Of a stretch of 11,371 nucleotides of DNA, positions 1-7,641 are shown in pieces (position 1 is the first letter of the stretch; every line of letters starts with the position of its first letter). Under the pieces are notes generated by a model. The model made no database searches and was not told the DNA's origin. It saw only the letters and a program-made list of their open reading frames with translations. Position numbers and translations under genes: made by a program. The stretch is from Chloroflexota bacterium (lineage in GTDB: Bacteria > Chloroflexota > Anaerolineae > J102): positions 1 through 11,371 of the forward strand of contig PIVW01000160.1 of NCBI GenBank assembly GCA_003353825.1, read 5' to 3'.

Positions 1-72
1 CAAAGTTCCTCCGCCGCAGTGGCGGCCCCACAAGCAACGAGGGCGGCCATCGCTAGAGGCTTTACGCCTCAT
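1..72. other. Left-edge segment with no supported gene
   Basis: I see no supportable gene here. It holds a GC-rich inverted repeat, CCGCC-gcagt-GGCGG at 11-25. On the minus strand, a 16-codon open stretch begins at an ATG at 48-50 and runs off the window, rich in Ala and without a clear ribosome binding site. It could be the start of a gene lying to the left or just GC-rich intergenic DNA. Confidence 0.4.
56..70 (-). terminator. Possible weak terminator hairpin after the GNAT gene
   Basis: GAGGC and GCCTC form a 5-bp stem around a 5-base loop, 3 to 17 bases past the GNAT stop codon. There is no T-run after it on the minus strand, so it does not meet the usual definition of an intrinsic terminator. 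It is listed because it lies where the operon's transcript could end. Confidence 0.2.
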
Positions 73-498
73 TCAACGATGGTGTCCTACTCCCAGTTGA
101 AGTGCAGTCCTACCGACACCGCCAATGATACCATAAGCGTAGCCTTGATCGGCCATGGCGTGCAGGCAAGCAAGTAGCAATGCCTTGCCAATACCGCGTC
201 CACGTTGGGGCCGATCGACGCCGGTGGGGCCAAAGAAATTAGCGCAGGTTGCATCGTAGCAGGCGAAACCGAGCATGTTGTCCCGCTCGACCGCAATGAA
301 ACAGGAGATAGGTTGCCGGGCAAAAGCGACATCACACTCGCCCATCCAATGCGGGTAGAAGTGATCCGTTATCCACTTGAGGACAAAGGGTTTCTCAGCA
401 GGCATAGGACGCCGAATATCGATGCCCTTCACTCGCTGCTGTTCAAGCACCGATGCCAGAGCTGGGAGTTCGTAGAGCTTGACGAGCATGTCGGTCAT
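73..498 (-). CDS. GNAT-family N-acetyltransferase, C-terminus probably truncated
   Basis: This small protein (141 residues from the chosen start) has the acetyl-CoA-binding signature of the GNAT fold: RGRGIGKALL at residues 99-108, followed by a helix and the strand YAYGIIGGVG at 120-129. The acceptor substrate cannot be read from the sequence. The ATG at 496-498 was chosen because AAAGG lies just upstream, overlapping the stop of the GH20 gene; an in-frame ATG at 523-525 would add nine residues and overlap GH20. It is the last gene of the minus-strand operon, with only 7 bases after the GH20 stop, so the two are probably co-translated. Related proteins, as I recall them, continue about a dozen residues past the VG motif (residues 136-137). 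Here the frame goes to HHR and stops, while the neighbouring frame reads TIVE, a likely remnant of the lost end. A glucosamine acetyltransferase role is possible from context only. Confidence 0.75.
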   Translation of the reverse strand: MTDMLVKLYELPALASVLEQQRVKGIDIRRPMPAEKPFVLKWITDHFYPHWMGECDVAFARQPISCFIAVERDNMLGFACYDATCANFFGPTGVDRPQRGRGIGKALLLACLHAMADQGYAYGIIGGVGRTALQLGVGHHR

Positions 499-505
499 GA
501 GCCTT

Positions 506-2398
506 TCACCCGCTCTCGGCCACATAATCCTGTTTCATGCGCTCCATCCTGCCAATACTGTCGACAAATCCGCCAGGGCGATTGCGCTTATGCCAGATGA
601 CTTCATAGTCTGCGATGAATTGTTCCGATTCGTCGAACAGGGTTTGCCGCCTGTTGCCAGGTGCGCCGTCGATTACCCAGAGAAGGCGGTGGCATGCGTG
701 TTTTAGCATATTGCATATCCAAACGAATTCCCGATTCACAAGGGCCGCATCAAGACAGTGCATGTCTGCTTTAGCGAATCCATCCCACAGTTGTTCGATT
801 TGGTCAAGGGTGACTTGCAGTGGGGCAGCTAGATCGGTGGGATTACCCTTTTCGGCCAGGTTACTGAGAATTGCGTCTGGCGTTGTTTGTAGAGCGCTGA
901 ATAGCAGCGAACTGTTGGGGAAGAGTATGCCGGGTATTTGATACACATTCCCCAGTTCATAGGTGAACTGACCCATCTGTGCGCTATGATCTTGAAAAAC
1001 ATACTGATCGAGCGCGGACGCGATGTCAAGATCCAGATTGGCATCATATCCCCAGGACAAAGCAGCACCATATAGAAAACCCAGATAGCTTACGGGTAAT
1101 GGCTGCCAGTGCCCATTATCACCCCAATCGGTATTGAGATAGCCCACGGCGCCATGCTTCAAGCCATTTAGTGCGGCATTACGCAGATTCTCTATAGCGT
1201 TATCGCTGCGGCCGCCAAGGGTTCGCCAGGATGACGTGCCGGGGCAGACATAAAAAGGTATGCCCGAGGCTGCGAACAGAGTCCCATGGTCATCGAAGGG
1301 ATGATCGGCTTCGTAGCCCCATTCCATAGCAATGGCATCTCTTGGCAAATCAGGGACGAGATCGGGATGCTCCATGATGATGTCGCTCCAATACTGCATG
1401 GTGTGGCCACGCGCGCTCACCTCACGATAGATCTTCAGCAAGAAATCCAGATACACCCGCCCAACCCCCTCTTTCTCGACCCGTTCCTTGCTCCTACCCT
1501 TGCCCAGATCAAAGGTTTCGTCACAGCCCACATTCACCTGACTGCTGCTGTAATGAGGTAACAGTTCGTCCAGCATGTCGCGCAGCAGATCAAGGCTGCC
1601 GGGGTTCGCCGGAGATAGCGAGTAGGGGCCTTTCCAGTATATACCCCAAGGGGTTTGAGCGCCTTCAATCACTTCGGCCAAGGGTAGATATTCAGGGTGT
1701 CGTAACCAGCGATACATGTGGCCAAAGGTATTTTGGTTGGGTACCAGTTCGATGAAACGATCCCGGCAGTAAGCATTCAACGCCAGAATCTCCTCTCCGG
1801 TCATGGGTGAGGCTTTCTCCCACACGATTGGGTGCTTTTGATAGGCAAACGTATGTTCGGTATATAGTTGGATTTGATTGATCTTCCAGGCCGCCAGTTT
1901 ATCCACTAAACCGTACAGCGTCTCCATGGTAGGCACTTTGTCACGGCTGATATCGAGCATAACGCCGCGGTTAGGGTAATCTGGCCAGTCCTCGATGTGT
2001 AACAGAGGAAGCTCTCGTTCATACTGCTGCAATAACTGACATAAAGTCAGACAGCCGTAATGGAGACCAACCGCAGTGGCTGCCACGATGTCGATGACGC
2101 TTGCGGTGATGGTCAGCTCATAGCCCTGGGGATGGTAGGTCGAGCCTGGAACCTGATTCAGACGCACGCCAATCAAATCCTGGGGGACGGCACTGTTGGC
2201 CACGACCTGCCAACTGACGCCGACATTCCCGGCTAGTTTTTCTTGTAATCGCTTCGCACTGTTGCTGAGAGAGTGCGGGGCCGCTGTGTTGATCACGATG
2301 AGTTGGCCATCTCTCAAAGTGAAGGCTCCCCCGGACATGGTGAGATGGCGGGGCTGAGGGACTAACAAATGCTCAGATGTCATTGGGGCTGTGGCCAT
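506..2398 (-). CDS. Glycoside hydrolase family 20 beta-N-acetylhexosaminidase
   Basis: A 630-residue GH20 enzyme that removes terminal N-acetylhexosamine (GlcNAc or GalNAc) from glycans by substrate-assisted catalysis. Residues 1 to about 135 match the alpha/beta domain that precedes the barrel in this family. The TIM barrel starts around DWPDYPNRGVMLD (137-149), where R144 fits the conserved substrate-binding Arg. VGCDETFDLG at 290-299 carries the catalytic Asp-Glu pair (D293, E294). Residues from about 490 on form a helical C-terminal region. There is no signal peptide, so it probably works in the cytoplasm on imported oligosaccharides. The ATG at 2396-2398 follows AAAGAG a few bases upstream; a second in-frame ATG (residue 6) is poorer. 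It lies downstream of the sugar-binding lipoprotein gene, separated by a hairpin, and 7 bases before the GNAT gene. Anomer and linkage preference cannot be told from sequence alone. Confidence 0.93.
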   Translation of the reverse strand: MATAPMTSEHLLVPQPRHLTMSGGAFTLRDGQLIVINTAAPHSLSNSAKRLQEKLAGNVGVSWQVVANSAVPQDLIGVRLNQVPGSTYHPQGYELTITASVIDIVAATAVGLHYGCLTLCQLLQQYERELPLLHIEDWPDYPNRGVMLDISRDKVPTMETLYGLVDKLAAWKINQIQLYTEHTFAYQKHPIVWEKASPMTGEEILALNAYCRDRFIELVPNQNTFGHMYRWLRHPEYLPLAEVIEGAQTPWGIYWKGPYSLSPANPGSLDLLRDMLDELLPHYSSSQVNVGCDETFDLGKGRSKERVEKEGVGRVYLDFLLKIYREVSARGHTMQYWSDIIMEHPDLVPDLPRDAIAMEWGYEADHPFDDHGTLFAASGIPFYVCPGTSSWRTLGGRSDNAIENLRNAALNGLKHGAVGYLNTDWGDNGHWQPLPVSYLGFLYGAALSWGYDANLDLDIASALDQYVFQDHSAQMGQFTYELGNVYQIPGILFPNSSLLFSALQTTPDAILSNLAEKGNPTDLAAPLQVTLDQIEQLWDGFAKADMHCLDAALVNREFVWICNMLKHACHRLLWVIDGAPGNRRQTLFDESEQFIADYEVIWHKRNRPGGFVDSIGRMERMKQDYVAESG

Positions 2399-2420
2399 AT
2401 CTCTTTGATCCTAACGTCAG

Positions 2421-2454
2421 CATCCCCAGTTGCAATCTCACGCAACTGGGGATG
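2421..2454 (-). terminator. Perfect 13-bp intercistronic hairpin between the binding-protein and GH20 genes
   Basis: CATCCCCAGTTGC (2421-2433) and GCAACTGGGGATG (2442-2454) are exact inverted complements around an 8-base loop. The hairpin lies 35 bases past the binding-protein stop and 22 bases before the GH20 ATG. No T-run follows on the minus strand. It is therefore better read as a partial terminator or an mRNA-stabilising and processing element than as a full intrinsic terminator. Such an element would let the binding protein be made in excess over the enzymes, as is common for ABC importers; that role is inferred. Confidence 0.6.
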
Positions 2455-2489
2455 TTGTTGGAACTAGTAAGTGAAAGGTTTATCCGGCA

Positions 2490-3944
2490 CTATTGTTGGG
2501 GCCAGGAGGCGTCGATTTCGCTGAGAGCGGTATCGAGGTCGATGGAACCGGAGATCCAGTCGGTCATGCCTTTCCAAAAGGAGCCGGTACCGACTTCGCC
2601 AGGCATGAGGTCGGAGGCGTCGAAGCGCACGATCTCTGCGTTCAGAATAGCCTCGGCTACGCCACGGTCGATATCGGTGGTGTACCAGTCGAGGCTGGAG
2701 TCGTTATGAGGTGAGATGGCGCCGCCAGCCTTGACCCACTGTTCCACGCCGGCGCCTGTGGCGAAGTATTCCATCAGCGCTCGTACTTCTGGGCGATCAT
2801 TGAACATGGCCATACCGTCACCGGCGATGAGGACGGGCACGCCGTTGGCCGGGTCGATGCCGGGCAGGGTGAAAAAGTCGTAGTCTACACCCGACTCAAG
2901 ACCTTCGCCGAAGAAGCCGGTGATCCAGGGAGCCTGAATGTGCAGCCAGCATCCGGGGGGATCTGCAAACATGGGCACGGGTGAATCGCCGATGAAGATA
3001 GAGACGATGCTATCGGTGCCGCCATAGACGTAGTCGGGATTCAACCAGATTTCGGCCATGGTTTCGGCTGCATTCTTGACCTCAGGTGAACTGAAGGGCA
3101 ACTCGCCGGCCACCCACCGGTCGTAGTTCTCGGGTGAGGTGGTGCGCAACATGATGTTCTCGATCCAGTCGGTGGCCACCCAGCCGGTGGCGGCGCTCGA
3201 TTCGATGCCGATGCACCAGGCGGGATCACCGTCGTCGGCGATGGTCTGGGTGAGTTCAAGCAGTTCTTCCCAGGTGGTGGGCACTTCGTAGCCAGCCTCA
3301 TCGAAGCGGGCTTTGGGATACCAGACAAAGCTCTTGCCTGCGGTGCGATGCCAGACACCGGCCATGATGTCTTCGCCATCGAGGCCGGGCATGGTGGCCA
3401 TATCCAACCAGTCCTGGTTGTAGTTTTCTTGGAGCTTGTCGGTGTTCATGAAGGAGTTGACATCAACCACCTTGCCCTGGCGGGCGAAGCTGGCCCACAG
3501 GCCGGGTTGCGGCATGTCGGCGATGTCAGGAGGATTGCCGGCATCGACCTGGGTGTTGATCAGAGCCTCGAATTCCTTGGTGCCGGTGTATTGCACATCG
3601 ATACCGGTGGCGGCTTCGAAAGGTTCGACTGCCTTCTCCATCTTGCTACCATCTTCTTCAGTCATGACACCGAGCAAGGTAACGACGCTGTCGGCGAATT
3701 CACCGGCGTTGGCTCGATCCAAATGTTCCAGACCGGTTGATTCCATTGCCGGCGCTTCGGCGGGTTCCTCGACAGGTTCTTCTGCTGGCTCTTCTACCGG
3801 CGCTTCAGTGGGTTCGGGCGCCGGCGCTTCGGTTGCGGCAGGTTCAGGGACGGCAGTTGGCTCTTCTTCGCCGCCACCGCATGCTGCCAATACAAGCACA
3901 AAAATGGCCAGTATCGATAAGGCGATCCATCGTTGTTTTTTCAT
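2490..3944 (-). CDS. ABC transporter sugar-binding lipoprotein (family 1, AglE-like)
   Basis: A 484-residue extracellular solute-binding protein for a CUT1-type carbohydrate importer. The N-terminus is a lipoprotein signal: MKKQR, a hydrophobic stretch, then the lipobox LAAC with the lipidated Cys at residue 22. Residues 23-70 form a Glu/Pro/Ala linker holding the mature domain away from the membrane. The mature domain resembles alpha-glucoside-type binding proteins: KMEKAVEPFEAATGIDVQY near 100, PTTWEELLELT in the middle, and a CWLHIQAPWI segment further on. The ATG at 3942-3944 has GAGGAG about 11 bases upstream. It lies between the deacetylase and GH20 genes, so the ligand is probably an N-acetylated amino sugar or oligosaccharide (inference). 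No permease gene is next to it, which is unusual; the membrane subunits and ATPase must be encoded elsewhere. Confidence 0.92.
   Translation of the reverse strand: MKKQRWIALSILAIFVLVLAACGGGEEEPTAVPEPAATEAPAPEPTEAPVEEPAEEPVEEPAEAPAMESTGLEHLDRANAGEFADSVVTLLGVMTEEDGSKMEKAVEPFEAATGIDVQYTGTKEFEALINTQVDAGNPPDIADMPQPGLWASFARQGKVVDVNSFMNTDKLQENYNQDWLDMATMPGLDGEDIMAGVWHRTAGKSFVWYPKARFDEAGYEVPTTWEELLELTQTIADDGDPAWCIGIESSAATGWVATDWIENIMLRTTSPENYDRWVAGELPFSSPEVKNAAETMAEIWLNPDYVYGGTDSIVSIFIGDSPVPMFADPPGCWLHIQAPWITGFFGEGLESGVDYDFFTLPGIDPANGVPVLIAGDGMAMFNDRPEVRALMEYFATGAGVEQWVKAGGAISPHNDSSLDWYTTDIDRGVAEAILNAEIVRFDASDLMPGEVGTGSFWKGMTDWISGSIDLDTALSEIDASWPQQ
3735..3878 (-). repeat. Low-complexity coding repeat for the Glu/Pro/Ala linker
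   Basis: This stretch encodes residues 23-70 of the binding lipoprotein. Its core (3756-3797) is built of four-residue units of the type EEPA/EEPV, a 12-base period in DNA. It codes for a flexible acidic tether just after the lipidated Cys. Such a tract can change length by slippage. Confidence 0.7.
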
Positions 3945-4043
3945 GAGTTTGGTTTCTCCTCAGAGTGAGTGGGATTTGGTGAGTTGGTAATCAGTTGATG
4001 CTGCATGGGGTCTAATGGGATTGTATACCTCCGTGAAACTGTC

Positions 4044-4895
4044 TCAGGGTTGCATCCGCTTGATGCGGTCCTGCACATCTACTTCGAAGCGATTGATGTG
4101 TGTAAGAATGAAGGTCTCGATGTCAGTCGTTGTATTCTCGATCAGCGGTGTCAGATCCATACCGAAATTGAGACCGGTCATGATATCGCTGGCATGAGAA
4201 TCGAAATAGGTGGCATTGGCCCTGCGCCGGCCCATGGTGGCCAGGTCGTAGCGTTTGCCGCCGGTTACCTGTGAATCGAATAAGCCTACCAGCGCCATTT
4301 GTAGACCTTCGAACTCGCTTGTGTCGAAGGCCACTTTATGCGTATCGACCATCCAATCCAGATCCCGCCAGACTTCACAGCCGTACAGTTTATTGGGGCG
4401 GGATGCGGGAGGCAGACTGCGGATGGCTTGAACCACTTTGGTGGCGACGCCGACATGGGTATCATGTTTATCGGCGAAATTGTGGGTGTAAATGATCTCC
4501 GGCCGGGCGGCATCGATCAGCTGGGCGATATCTTCGGTCGGGGTCATATTTTTACCCTCTTTAAGCGCCCAGCTAGGATAATCGAGGAGCGCCTGGGCCG
4601 CGTATTCGCCCACAAAGGCGGCTTTTTTCTGCTCCTGGTTACGCACTTCGTACATCTGGTCGTCGCTAAAGTCAGCGTATATGCCAGCACGGGAGCAACC
4701 TCGGCCATCGCTGATGATTACACCGCTGAACCATTTGTCGGTACGGCCATAGCAAGCCAGGATGCCATCGATGGCCATAATCTCCAGGTCATCTTGGTGT
4801 GAGCCAATACCCATGTGCGTGGTGCGCGCCAGGGCTTCAGCTTCAGATAGACCATCAGGGATGTAGAGTTGAGAGGTGGGAATGTGGAAGTTCAT
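4044..4895 (-). CDS. PIG-L/LmbE-family zinc N-deacetylase
   Basis: A 283-residue protein of the PIG-L/LmbE fold, a zinc-dependent family that removes N-acetyl groups from GlcNAc-type sugars (as in MshB, BshB and archaeal Dac). The metal motif HQDDLE at residues 33-38 is a variant of the usual HPDDE, with H33 and D36 as expected zinc ligands and D35 as the likely general base. The third ligand is expected in the HDTH segment (144-147). There is no signal peptide, so action is cytoplasmic. The start at 4893-4895 keeps the family-typical N-terminus ahead of the metal motif, though no good ribosome binding site precedes it; the leader there is pyrimidine-rich. It lies between the kinase and the binding-protein gene. 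The context suggests it deacetylates GlcNAc or a GlcNAc oligosaccharide before phosphorylation, rather than acting on GlcNAc-6-phosphate as NagA does. The substrate is inferred. Confidence 0.88.
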   Translation of the reverse strand: MNFHIPTSQLYIPDGLSEAEALARTTHMGIGSHQDDLEIMAIDGILACYGRTDKWFSGVIISDGRGCSRAGIYADFSDDQMYEVRNQEQKKAAFVGEYAAQALLDYPSWALKEGKNMTPTEDIAQLIDAARPEIIYTHNFADKHDTHVGVATKVVQAIRSLPPASRPNKLYGCEVWRDLDWMVDTHKVAFDTSEFEGLQMALVGLFDSQVTGGKRYDLATMGRRRANATYFDSHASDIMTGLNFGMDLTPLIENTTTDIETFILTHINRFEVDVQDRIKRMQP

Positions 4896-4939
4896 GGGTG
4901 GCGGGATGAAGCAATGTGTGAGAAAGAAGGAGGGAGCTG

Positions 4940-4958
4940 TTCTGTTGTCTGTTGTCTG
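4940..4958. repeat. Short 7-base tandem repeat between kinase and deacetylase genes
   Basis: TCTGTTG occurs twice in tandem plus a partial third copy (TCTG), read as ACAACAG units on the coding strand. It directly abuts the kinase stop codon (4959-4961). The following leader to the deacetylase is rich in C and T on the minus strand and lacks a Shine-Dalgarno sequence. Slippage here would change the spacing between the two genes but neither reading frame. Confidence 0.55.
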
Positions 4959-6359
4959 TCAATTGATGTCTGCTGATTGTAGGTCCGGCAGGCTGGCGGC
5001 GGCGATGGACTGACCCACACGGCGGCTTTTCTCGTCGGGAAGTTGAATGTTGATGTGCGAAAGTTCAGGGAATTCGGCGGCAAGTACCTTTTTGGCATTG
5101 TCCAGGATGAGGGGGCCACCCCTGCCTGAGGTCACGCGGCCGAGGACTAGCACATGCCTGAGATCGTAAAAATCGGCATAGTGGGCCAGGGTGTAGCCGA
5201 GGTAGATGCCAATGCTCTCCCAGATCTGACGAGCACCTTCATGGCCAGATTCAAGGTAGCTCTGTACGGATTTTAGTTTAGCTGCCTTGGTCTCACCTAC
5301 CGCTTCGATCCCAACCTTGGGAGCCAGACGGAACACACATTGTTGTGAGAAGTAAAGCGCCCCCACCCCCTTGTCGCCCGACCATTCATCCACCGGGGCC
5401 TCGGGATTATAATCCACCGGTGCGAAGGCTAACTCGTTCAACCAACCGGTGATGTTCCCGTTCATGTTCACATACCCGGCCGCCTCACTGGATCCCATGG
5501 CCACACCAAGGATGCCGTTGTCTTCCAACGACATAGATCCGGCCAAGGCTGTCACTTCACCATCATTGACGACTTCCAGCGGCACAGCGTATTCGTCGCG
5601 GATACGTAGAAACATGGTGCGGATGGCGTCGAAACAATCGTCGGGGATGCCGCGAAACAGAGAGGCAACACGTGGCTGGTTGTTGACATAGACACCGGCT
5701 GAGCTACCACCGATGGCATCGACTTGAGGCATTTGGGCCGCAGCTTCTTTCAGGGCTGCGGTTACACGTTGGTAATGGTAGGCCGGATCGGTCTGAATCA
5801 CAGGCTCCCAAACGATCTCATTGCTGTAAATGGCTGTGCCATCAACTACGGCTGAGACCTTGACATCTGAAGCGCCCAAATCAAAACCGATGCGATAGCC
5901 ACTCAGATGCCTGCCCAGCGCCTGCCCGCTCTCGTTGCGAGGTGGTACTTCTTCGGCACTGCATGCCACGATTTCAAAGGGTGTCAGATAGACTTTCTCC
6001 CCCATGAAATGATAGTCAAAGGCGCGATCGCCTTGTGACGAATAGACCCTTTTTAGATACTCCCCGATGGCGGTGGAGCCGCCGATGTAGACTTTGCCCC
6101 CACCACGTTGCCAGAGCAGGAATTTGAGTAGTCGTTCCGCATAGTAGAGGTTTTCTTCAGCACGTCGGTGATCGCCGGAGAAGACGGCCGTTTCAAAACG
6201 TGAGACAGAGCCATCGGCGCGTTCCAGGCCGAAGATGAGCGCTGATCCCCCACCCGCTTCTACGACCGCCTGCCGAAACGAGCGATTGGCGAGAACGGCA
6301 GGCTTATAGTCCGGATCGAGAGGAGGTGTAATGTTCGGAGCGATACGTTGTAAAGACAT
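4959..6359 (-). CDS. ROK-like sugar kinase with N-terminal extension
   Basis: A 466-residue protein whose C-terminal two thirds has the actin-like ATPase fold of ROK/BadF-type kinases. The phosphate-1 motif is GFDLGASDVK (residues 158-167). VNDGEVTALAG (264-274) places a catalytic-type Asp at 266, and GVAMGSSEAAG (285-295) fits the second phosphate loop. The Cys-rich zinc motif of typical ROK proteins is missing, and LNELAFAPVDY (307-317) stands where the His-containing segment usually lies. About 155 residues precede the kinase core; this part (for example VYIGGSTAIGEYLKRV near 90-105) looks folded, and I do not recognise it. The ATG at 6357-6359 has GAGGT 8 bases upstream. It follows the ROK repressor gene by 54 bases. 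It probably phosphorylates the amino sugar released by GH20 and the deacetylase; a BadF-type GlcNAc kinase or a sugar-sensing non-kinase are alternatives. Confidence 0.78.
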   Translation of the reverse strand: MSLQRIAPNITPPLDPDYKPAVLANRSFRQAVVEAGGGSALIFGLERADGSVSRFETAVFSGDHRRAEENLYYAERLLKFLLWQRGGGKVYIGGSTAIGEYLKRVYSSQGDRAFDYHFMGEKVYLTPFEIVACSAEEVPPRNESGQALGRHLSGYRIGFDLGASDVKVSAVVDGTAIYSNEIVWEPVIQTDPAYHYQRVTAALKEAAAQMPQVDAIGGSSAGVYVNNQPRVASLFRGIPDDCFDAIRTMFLRIRDEYAVPLEVVNDGEVTALAGSMSLEDNGILGVAMGSSEAAGYVNMNGNITGWLNELAFAPVDYNPEAPVDEWSGDKGVGALYFSQQCVFRLAPKVGIEAVGETKAAKLKSVQSYLESGHEGARQIWESIGIYLGYTLAHYADFYDLRHVLVLGRVTSGRGGPLILDNAKKVLAAEFPELSHINIQLPDEKSRRVGQSIAAASLPDLQSADIN

Positions 6360-6413
6360 GCGGTTTACCTCAAAGGTAATTGGCTGATATGTTTGATCGT
6401 GAGCGTTTTGAAT

Positions 6414-7613
6414 TCATCTGACCAGTTCGAGTTCATTGGCTAACACCAGGGCGGCCGCGCCGAGAATGACGGTATCAGTACCGAGGGAACTAGTGGTCAC
6501 AACAGTATGCTCGGCCAAGGGTGGCAGCGCTCTCCGCCTCATCTCCTGAAGCAACGGCTGAACCAGAGCATCGCCAAAACGGGCGGCGCTACCGGCGATG
6601 ACCACATGCCGAATATTGAGAATACTGACCAAACCTGCCACGGATAGGCCCAGGTATTTACCGGCATTATTCAAGACATTTTCAAGCGCAGGATCGCCTG
6701 ATATCACGGCGCTCAACACGGTTTCGGTGTTGATGTCAGAGGGTGAGCTGGCCAGATCGTTCAGGAGCGATTGCGGTGAACTGGTTGCAATCATGCGTGC
6801 CTGGCGCACAATAGCACGGGTACTGGAGATCGTCTCCAAACATCCGAAATTCCCGCAGCGACAGGGTTCGCCGCCCTCGACCACCTTGAAATGGCCTATC
6901 TCCCCAGCGCCGAAATCATCGCCATAATAAAGGCTACCACCGATGATTATGCCGGAACCGATCCCGCGCCCTACCTTCAACACCACCAGATTCTCTGTAT
7001 CTCGCCGTTCACCGAATGTGTACTCAGCCAAAGCGGCGACCTGACCATCATTGGCGATATAGGTGGGCAAGCTATAGCGCTCTGTCAAGATGTCGGCCAG
7101 CGGCAAGTTTTGCCAATCGAGATTGACAGCTGTGCGTACCACGCCGTGGTCGGCGTCCATCAGGCCGGGCGTGCCAATGCCGATGCCTAGGAGGGGTTTA
7201 TTTGCCAGCGCCAGCAGTTCCTCAAGCAGTTTGTGCACCAAAGCCAGGGCAGCCTTACCATCTCGTTCAAGAATGGGTTCGCTGCTGTGATGTTGGATCT
7301 CCCCCCGTAGGTTGATGACTGCACCACGAAATTCGCTGTTCGCCAGATCGATGCCGATGATCTGACGGGCGTCATCCACAACGCTAAGCAGCGTCGCCGG
7401 TTTGCCACCGCCAGAAGGTGTGACCCCTACCTCGGCTACCAACCCCTCCTCTATCAGTTCGGCGACAATCGTGGAAACCGTGGGGCGGGTCAAAGCGGTT
7501 GATCGAGATACAGCAGCACGGCTGATCTCTCTTTCGTCATAGATCGTTGTCAGGATCAGCCGCTTGTTGTGTTCTTTGGTTTGCGCTTTGGTTGCTTTCT
7601 GGTGTGCCAGCAT
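6414..7613 (-). CDS. ROK-family transcriptional repressor (NagC/XylR type)
   Basis: A 399-residue regulator with an N-terminal winged helix-turn-helix and a C-terminal ROK sugar-binding domain. The recognition region is REISRAAVSRSTALTRPTVS (residues 28-47). The sugar domain begins at GIDLANSEFRG (87-97). ANDGQVAALAE (187-197), GRGIGSGIIIGG (215-226) and GEIGH (237-241) are ROK landmarks. CRCGNFGCLE (251-260) supplies three Cys which, with H241, form the family's structural zinc site. It is the first gene of the operon and has a strong promoter with a palindrome at the start site, so it most likely represses itself and the downstream genes. The inducer is probably an amino sugar or its phosphate (inference). 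The ATG at 7611-7613 has only a weak ribosome binding site (GGA). Confidence 0.9.
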   Translation of the reverse strand: MLAHQKATKAQTKEHNKRLILTTIYDEREISRAAVSRSTALTRPTVSTIVAELIEEGLVAEVGVTPSGGGKPATLLSVVDDARQIIGIDLANSEFRGAVINLRGEIQHHSSEPILERDGKAALALVHKLLEELLALANKPLLGIGIGTPGLMDADHGVVRTAVNLDWQNLPLADILTERYSLPTYIANDGQVAALAEYTFGERRDTENLVVLKVGRGIGSGIIIGGSLYYGDDFGAGEIGHFKVVEGGEPCRCGNFGCLETISSTRAIVRQARMIATSSPQSLLNDLASSPSDINTETVLSAVISGDPALENVLNNAGKYLGLSVAGLVSILNIRHVVIAGSAARFGDALVQPLLQEMRRRALPPLAEHTVVTTSSLGTDTVILGAAALVLANELELVR

Positions 7614-7641
7614 CGATTGTCCAGAGTCACCAAGTAAGTTA

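Noticed and set aside
2463..2468. Single ACTAGT sites at 2463-2468 and 6489-6494 as extra PadR operators
   Set aside because: They are lone six-base palindromes, not paired, one of them inside a coding region, and neither is near a promoter. They are expected by chance.
3436..3990. Long plus-strand open frame rich in Ser, Ala and Gly opposite the binding-protein gene
   Set aside because: It mirrors the repetitive linker and GC-rich codons of the real gene. Its protein is low-complexity, has no domain, and has no promoter or ribosome binding site.
4338..4802. Plus-strand open frame of 154 codons opposite the deacetylase
   Set aside because: It is the antisense of strongly conserved PIG-L motifs and has no start context or family resemblance.
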